A stretch of DNA of 10,142 nt, from assembly GCA_902462295.1 (NCBI GenBank), contig CABQAZ010000035.1, forward strand, positions 1-10,142, read 5' to 3'. Source of the stretch: an uncultured Clostridium sp. GTDB lineage: Bacteria > Bacillota > Clostridia > TANB77 > CAG-508. Numbering within the stretch: position 1 is the stretch's first letter; each line of letters opens with the position of its first letter. The translations under genes and the position numbers were made by a program. Below, in pieces: positions 6,529 through 10,142 of this stretch. The notes under the pieces were generated by a model, which saw nothing but the letters and a program-made list of their open reading frames with translations, searched no databases and had not been told where the DNA came from.

Positions 6529-7266
6529 ATGAAAAAATTAAATTCTAATCAACTGAAAATTATTGCTGTTTGTGCAATGATTTTCGACCATTTATTATGG
6601 GTAATAAAACCTGGATATGAAAATGGAATAATATATTTAATATTACATATATTTGGAAGAATTGTTGCTCCAATATTTTGTTTTTTTATAGCGGAGGGAG
6701 CATATTACACAAAGAACAGAAAAAATTATTTGGCAAGATTACTAATATTTTCAGTAATATCACATTTTGCATATTGTTTTGCATTTGGTATCAATTTTAT
6801 ACCATTTTCAAATGGAACGATAAATCAGACAAGTATTATGTGGTCACTTTCTTTAGGTCTTGTTGGAATAATGATAAATGATTCAAAATTAAATAATAAC
6901 ATAAAAATAGCATTAATACTTTTTTTATGTATATTAGGATTTCCATCTGATTGGAGTTCTGTTGCAGTAATGATAATAATTTATGACTATGCATATAGAA
7001 ACAACTTCAAAAAACAAATGACAACTCAGACTATATTTTCAGCAATATATTCAACTGTATATTGTATATTTATAGACTTTTGGTATGGCTTAGCACAGAT
7101 GGGGACTATTTTAGCAATTCCATTATTAAAAAGATATAATGGAAAAAGAGGAAATTGGAAAGGAATGAAATATTTTTTCTATTTAGTGTATCCATTACAT
7201 CTTGTTATATGTGGTTTGATAAGATTATACTTAAATGGTAATATTTCAGTAATTGTTGGAGGATAG
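6529..7266 (+). CDS. TraX-family membrane protein
   Basis: This 245-residue protein has about eight hydrophobic segments. It matches the TraX family by LNSNQLKIIAVCAMIFDH (4-21, with the conserved DH at the end of the first segment), IFGRIVAPIFCFFIAEG (41-57), the following TKNRKNYLARLLIF (61-74), a G-P-S-DW motif (137-142) and YPLHL (221-225) near the C-terminus. TraX of the F plasmid is linked to N-acetylation of pilin. Most chromosomal Firmicutes copies are unlinked to conjugation and are probably membrane acyltransferases of unknown substrate. No conjugation gene is seen here. AAGGA (6516-6520) is 8 nt before the ATG. The gene ends at TAG 7264-7266, whose last bases overlap the ribosome site of the next gene, suggesting translational coupling. 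Confidence 0.85.
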   Translation: MKKLNSNQLKIIAVCAMIFDHLLWVIKPGYENGIIYLILHIFGRIVAPIFCFFIAEGAYYTKNRKNYLARLLIFSVISHFAYCFAFGINFIPFSNGTINQTSIMWSLSLGLVGIMINDSKLNNNIKIALILFLCILGFPSDWSSVAVMIIIYDYAYRNNFKKQMTTQTIFSAIYSTVYCIFIDFWYGLAQMGTILAIPLLKRYNGKRGNWKGMKYFFYLVYPLHLVICGLIRLYLNGNISVIVGG

Positions 7267-7276
7267 GGAGAAAAAT

Positions 7277-8134
7277 ATGTATTTGAATTTTATACAAATA
7301 ATAAGTATTATATTATTTATTTTAGGAACTGTAACATTAATATTAGGATTATATAACAAAAAGAAAATTATACTGATTATTGGAAGTGGCTTTTTGGCTA
7401 TAATTTGTATCATATGGATAATAATTTTAGGTTTAGCACTTTCAGAAGAAGAGCCAAATAAAAATATTAGCAGTGAAGATAACAAGAATGAAAATAATGT
7501 TGTTATTCAAGAAAATGCTAATGAAGATAAAAAGGATGAACAACCACAAGATGTAACTAAAAAGATATTAAATAATGAGTTCTATTCTTCAGGAAAAATA
7601 TATAGTATAGATGAAAATAATATTTATTTTTCTAATGAAGATTATAAAAAATATTACATTAATAAAAAGAATTTTGAATATTTTAATGGAAGAACAGCGA
7701 AAAATATGGATAGTGTAGATATAATAGTTGGAGATTATTTAGAACAGAGTGATGGAAAGATTTTAATATATCGAAATATTTCTGGAGAAGAATTAAATCA
7801 AGAATTGTTATATAATTTGACTTTAGATGAAGACGAAAGAATTATGATGGTAAATACAATAGAAATAGAAAGTATAAATATTCAAGATAAAGATACAGCG
7901 ATTGTTGAAATTAAATATGGTGATTTATTTGGCGATAAATTAACTGATGAAACTTTTGAGACGATTGTGGAATTTAATTCTAATACAAAATTTTACAGTA
8001 AGGGAAATAATATAAATACTGTAAATGATTTAGAAGAAGCAAAGTATAATATTAATTCTATTGTTTTGGATAGAAATACAATTAATAAAAAGAGTCCTGC
8101 AGTAGTAAAGAAATTTGAAAGTACAGATAATTAA
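7277..8134 (+). CDS. membrane-anchored protein of unknown function
   Basis: I do not recognise this protein. From the ATG at 7277 it has 285 residues: two hydrophobic segments (about 4-26 and 31-55) joined by a short basic turn (YNKKK), an acidic Asn/Glu/Asp/Lys linker of about 40 residues (56-98), and then a polar domain of about 185 residues with alternating strand-like stretches (KIYSIDENNIYFS, VDIIVGDYLE, KDTAIVEIKYGD). With both termini on one side of the membrane, the large domain could face either way; the basic turn between the segments favours a cytoplasmic turn and an outside domain. The frame also allows a TTG start at 7253 inside the end of the TraX gene. I prefer 7277 because AGGGAG (7265-7270) stands 6 nt before the ATG. 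It follows TraX by 10 bp, so they are almost certainly cotranscribed. Confidence 0.75.
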   Translation: MYLNFIQIISIILFILGTVTLILGLYNKKKIILIIGSGFLAIICIIWIIILGLALSEEEPNKNISSEDNKNENNVVIQENANEDKKDEQPQDVTKKILNNEFYSSGKIYSIDENNIYFSNEDYKKYYINKKNFEYFNGRTAKNMDSVDIIVGDYLEQSDGKILIYRNISGEELNQELLYNLTLDEDERIMMVNTIEIESINIQDKDTAIVEIKYGDLFGDKLTDETFETIVEFNSNTKFYSKGNNINTVNDLEEAKYNINSIVLDRNTINKKSPAVVKKFESTDN

Positions 8135-8166
8135 ATTAACAGTATAATGGGTAAGAGGAAAAAGAT

Positions 8167-8892
8167 ATGAATAAAGAAGAATACTTAAATCAAAATGTAA
8201 AAGTAAAAATTGATAGAAAAATGGGAAGTAGACATCCAAAACATGGCTTTATATATCCTGTTAATTATGGATATATACCTAACACAATAAGTGGAGATGG
8301 AGAGGAACTTGATTGCTATGTTTTAGGGGTGTTTGAAGCAGTTGATGAATTTGAGGGAAAGTGTATTGCTATAATACACAGATTAAATGACGATGATGAT
8401 AAATTAATAGTGGTACCTAATAACAGAAACTTTACAAATAAGGAAATTGAAGTATTAACAGAATTTCAAGAACGATTTTTTGAGCATGAAATCATAAGAA
8501 AAGATATCTTATTTAATAGTTTAATTCCTGAATTAAGTGTATCAAACATAGAACTAAGTAAAAAATTTTATTTAGATTTGGGATTTGAGGTAAAATATGA
8601 AAGAAAAGAAAATAAATTTTGTTTTTTACAACTAGAAGAAAATCAAATAATGATAGAAGAACAAAATGATAATTGGAATACTGGAAAAATGGAATATCCT
8701 TATGGACGCGGAATTAATATAAGTATGGTAATTTCAAATGTTGAAAATATGTATACTAAATTAAAAGAGAAAAATATTGAATTTTTTAAAAAGTTAGAAA
8801 TCCATGAGTATAGAATTAATAATGAAATTTCTTTTGATAAAGAATTTTTAATTCAAGATCCAGATGGATATCTGTTAAGATTTAATAATTAA
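8167..8892 (+). CDS. inorganic pyrophosphatase-like domain fused to a VOC (glyoxalase/bleomycin-resistance) domain
   Basis: This single 241-residue frame joins two recognisable domains. Residues 1-110 resemble a short family I inorganic pyrophosphatase: VKIDRKMGSRHP (13-24), YPVNYGYIPNT (30-40), DGEELDCYVLG (44-54), IAIIHRLNDDDDKLIVVP (68-84) and a closing ERFFEHE helix. The metal-binding pattern D-x-D-x-x-D of classical enzymes reads D44-G-E46-E-L-D49, with Glu in place of the middle Asp. Residues about 114-241 form a VOC domain close to bleomycin-resistance proteins: IPELSVSNIELSKKFYLDLGF (120-140), the E164/E165 region, YPYGRGINI (177-185) and the C-terminal QDPDGYLLRF (230-239), with metal or ligand positions typical of the fold. 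AGAGG (8154-8158) precedes the ATG by 8 nt. I see no internal ribosome site at the joint, so one polypeptide is expected. Substrates are unknown. Tag follows 17 bp later. Confidence 0.85.
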   Translation: MNKEEYLNQNVKVKIDRKMGSRHPKHGFIYPVNYGYIPNTISGDGEELDCYVLGVFEAVDEFEGKCIAIIHRLNDDDDKLIVVPNNRNFTNKEIEVLTEFQERFFEHEIIRKDILFNSLIPELSVSNIELSKKFYLDLGFEVKYERKENKFCFLQLEENQIMIEEQNDNWNTGKMEYPYGRGINISMVISNVENMYTKLKEKNIEFFKKLEIHEYRINNEISFDKEFLIQDPDGYLLRFNN

Positions 8893-8909
8893 TAGAGAGG
8901 TATGGCATT

Positions 8910-9449
8910 ATGGTAAGATGCAAATGGTGTAATTTGAACAATCCACAGTATATAGAATATCATGATAATGAGTGGGGAAAACCAAATTTTGATGATAAAT
9001 ATTTATTTGAAATGTTAATACTAGAGTCTTTTCAAGCAGGCTTATCTTGGGAATGTATACTAAACAAAAGAAAGGATTTTAGAATTGCATTTGATAATTT
9101 TGATATGGATAAGATATGCAATTATAAAGAAGAAAAAGTACAGGAATTGTTACATAATGAGAAAATTATAAGGAATAAATTAAAGATAAATGCTACTATA
9201 AATAATAGTAAAATTTTTAAGAAAATACAAAGCGAATATGGAACCTTTTATGATTATTTGAGGTCTTTTACGAATGATAAAGTAATTTATGAAATAGGTA
9301 AAACTACCAATGAGTTATCAGATACGATATCAAAGGATTTACAAAAAAGAGGAATGAAATTTGTAGGAAGTACAATTATATATTCTTATTTACAAGCAAT
9401 AGGAGTTATATATTCACATGAACAGGAATGCTTTTTGAATAAGAAATAG
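8910..9449 (+). CDS. tag: DNA-3-methyladenine glycosylase I
   Basis: This 179-residue base-excision enzyme removes 3-methyladenine from alkylated DNA. It aligns along its length with E. coli Tag from memory. CKWCN and YHDNEWGKP (17-25) are at the N-terminus, followed by LFEMLILESFQAGLSW (32-47) with the catalytic or base-recognition Glu39 and Trp47, then the helix-hairpin-helix region, and KRGMKFVGSTIIYSYLQAIGV near the C-terminus. All four zinc ligands of the family are present: Cys4, His18, His170 and Cys174. GAGAGG (8895-8900) lies 9 nt before the ATG; an ATG at 8902 is out of frame. It is the last gene of the run from tsaC. No hairpin terminator was found after its TAG stop. Confidence 0.96.
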   Translation: MVRCKWCNLNNPQYIEYHDNEWGKPNFDDKYLFEMLILESFQAGLSWECILNKRKDFRIAFDNFDMDKICNYKEEKVQELLHNEKIIRNKLKINATINNSKIFKKIQSEYGTFYDYLRSFTNDKVIYEIGKTTNELSDTISKDLQKRGMKFVGSTIIYSYLQAIGVIYSHEQECFLNKK

Positions 9450-9489
9450 TTATTAATATCAACAACATAAAATATAAAAAATAAAAGAC

Positions 9490-9518
9490 TTGTTATAAAA
9501 AGAAACTTGTGATATAAA
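9490..9518 (+). promoter_or_regulatory. sigma-A promoter of the flavodiiron gene
   Basis: TTGTTA (9490-9495), 17 bp and TATAAA (9513-9518) make up the promoter, with TGA directly before the -10 (extended -10). It lies 35 bp before the ATG at 9554. The two elements are embedded in a direct repeat, ACTTGTTATA (9488-9497) and ACTTGTGATA (9505-9514), spaced exactly 17 bp apart. Confidence 0.65.
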
Positions 9519-9553
9519 TATACATATAAAATTAAAAGAAAGGAAACATAAGA

Positions 9554-10142
9554 ATGAAAGATGTATCAATTTCAAAAGATGTTATATATATTGGGGCTGA
9601 TGATAAAGAGATTAATTTATTTGAAAATCAATATGTAGTTCCAAATGGTATTGCATATAATTCATATGTCATAATTGATGAAAAAATTGCGATAATGGAA
9701 ACGATTGATAAAAGAAAAACAGATGAATGGTTAAATAATTTAGAAAAAGCATTAAAAGGTAGAAAACCTGATTATTTAATTATTTCACATTTAGAACCAG
9801 ACCATGCATACAACATAGATACTGTAATAAAAAAATATCCTGATATAAAATTAGTAGGAAATAGTAAAACATTTGCTTTTTTACCTCAATTTTTTGATAT
9901 TGAAGATTTAGAAAAAAGAAAAATTGAAGTAAAAGAAGATGATATTTTAGAATTAGGAAAACATAAATTACACTTTATAATGGCTCCAATGGTACATTGG
10001 CCAGAAGTAATGATGGAATATGAAGAAACAGAGAAAATATTATTTTCTGCTGATGGTTTTGGCAAATTTGGATGTTTAGAAACAGACGAAGATTGGGATT
10101 GTGAAGCTAGAAGATATTATTTTAATATAGTTGGAAAATATG
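9554..10142 (+). CDS. fprA: FprA-type A flavoprotein (flavodiiron protein), N-terminal part
   Basis: This is the first 196 residues of a flavodiiron protein; the window ends before the flavodoxin-like domain (the full family length is about 400). Members reduce O2 to water or NO to N2O, and in anaerobes they protect against oxygen or nitrosative stress. The visible part is the metallo-beta-lactamase-like domain. It has the diiron ligands H79-x-E81-x-D83-H84 (SHLEPDHA), H148 in PMVHWPE and D167 in FSADGFGKFG; the last His should lie downstream. The opening YIGADDKEINLFENQYVVPNG matches FprA-type proteins of clostridia. AAAGGA (9539-9544) precedes the ATG by 9 nt. It has its own promoter and is separate from the tsaC-tag run. 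Confidence 0.94.
   Translation, partial: MKDVSISKDVIYIGADDKEINLFENQYVVPNGIAYNSYVIIDEKIAIMETIDKRKTDEWLNNLEKALKGRKPDYLIISHLEPDHAYNIDTVIKKYPDIKLVGNSKTFAFLPQFFDIEDLEKRKIEVKEDDILELGKHKLHFIMAPMVHWPEVMMEYEETEKILFSADGFGKFGCLETDEDWDCEARRYYFNIVGKY

Noticed and set aside
6678..6881. Plus-strand ORF inside the TraX-family gene
   Set aside because: It is in another frame of a gene with clear family motifs and has no domain of its own.
6529..7266. Conjugative element suggested by TraX
   Set aside because: No relaxase, coupling protein, type IV secretion or integrase gene is present, and TraX-family proteins are common in Firmicutes chromosomes outside conjugation loci.
7253..7276. TTG start for the unknown membrane protein, adding eight residues
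   Set aside because: It has no ribosome site at a suitable distance, and the extension is charged, whereas the ATG at 7277 has AGGGAG 6 nt upstream and opens directly into a membrane segment.
8143..8148. TATAAT upstream of the pyrophosphatase-VOC gene as a promoter
   Set aside because: The hexamer 17 bp upstream (AGTACA) is poor, and TTGAAA at 8115-8120 is too far (22 bp). In such AT-rich DNA a lone TATAAT is weak evidence.
1..10142. Alternative genetic code with TGA as Trp, since no gene stops at TGA
   Set aside because: Tryptophans are encoded by TGG in conserved positions, and no in-frame TGA is needed in any recognised gene. Absence of TGA stops among 13 genes is expected at this base composition.
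1..10142. CRISPR arrays, tRNA or rRNA genes, insertion sequences
   Set aside because: No regularly spaced repeats, tRNA-like cloverleaf, rRNA core sequence or transposase was seen on either strand while reading the window. No stretch over 300 bases lacks a gene.

Overview
The window is very AT-rich (hand-counted samples give about 20-25% G+C in most genes). All genes lie on the plus strand, coding is dense, codons such as AGA and ATA dominate, and ribosome binding sites are strong GGAGG types. TGG encodes Trp. Ten of the 13 complete or 3'-complete genes stop at TAA, three at TAG and none at TGA. With a flavodiiron protein, an oleate hydratase and a cofactor-dependent phosphoglycerate mutase, this suggests a low-GC, probably anaerobic, gut-type Bacillota (Clostridia or a relative). 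The species cannot be named from the sequence alone.

Layout. Positions 1-314 hold the C-terminal end of a lysophospholipase-like alpha/beta hydrolase. It is followed closely by a TetR-family regulator (343-906) that ends at a clear intrinsic terminator. An oleate hydratase gene (1030-2820) comes next and is probably the regulator's target. Positions 2829-3466 form a self-contained transcription unit. It has a perfect consensus promoter, a six-codon leader ORF with competing GGAGG/CCTCC pairings, a 142-residue protein I do not recognise, and a long hairpin terminator. Its gene is about 35% G+C, so it looks like a foreign insert.

From a second promoter at 3476-3504 runs a long co-directional series with short gaps. 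It contains TsaC/YrdC (tRNA t6A synthesis), a pentapeptide-repeat beta-helix protein, a YjdF/DUF2238-like membrane protein, a 32-codon small ORF, phosphoglycerate mutase GpmA, a TraX-family membrane protein, an unknown protein with two membrane segments, an inorganic pyrophosphatase-like domain fused to a glyoxalase/bleomycin-resistance (VOC) domain, and 3-methyladenine DNA glycosylase I (Tag). No clear terminator was seen inside this run. A third promoter (9490-9518) precedes an FprA-type flavodiiron protein that runs off the window.

How the genes fit together. The TetR/oleate hydratase pair suggests handling of host or dietary unsaturated fatty acids. TsaC, GpmA and Tag are housekeeping functions. 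The genes between them (pentapeptide protein, VOC fusion, three membrane proteins) look like a mixed stress and envelope set. FprA suggests oxygen or nitric oxide defence in an anaerobe. The points most worth a second look are the inserted unit with its leader, and the pyrophosphatase-VOC fusion.
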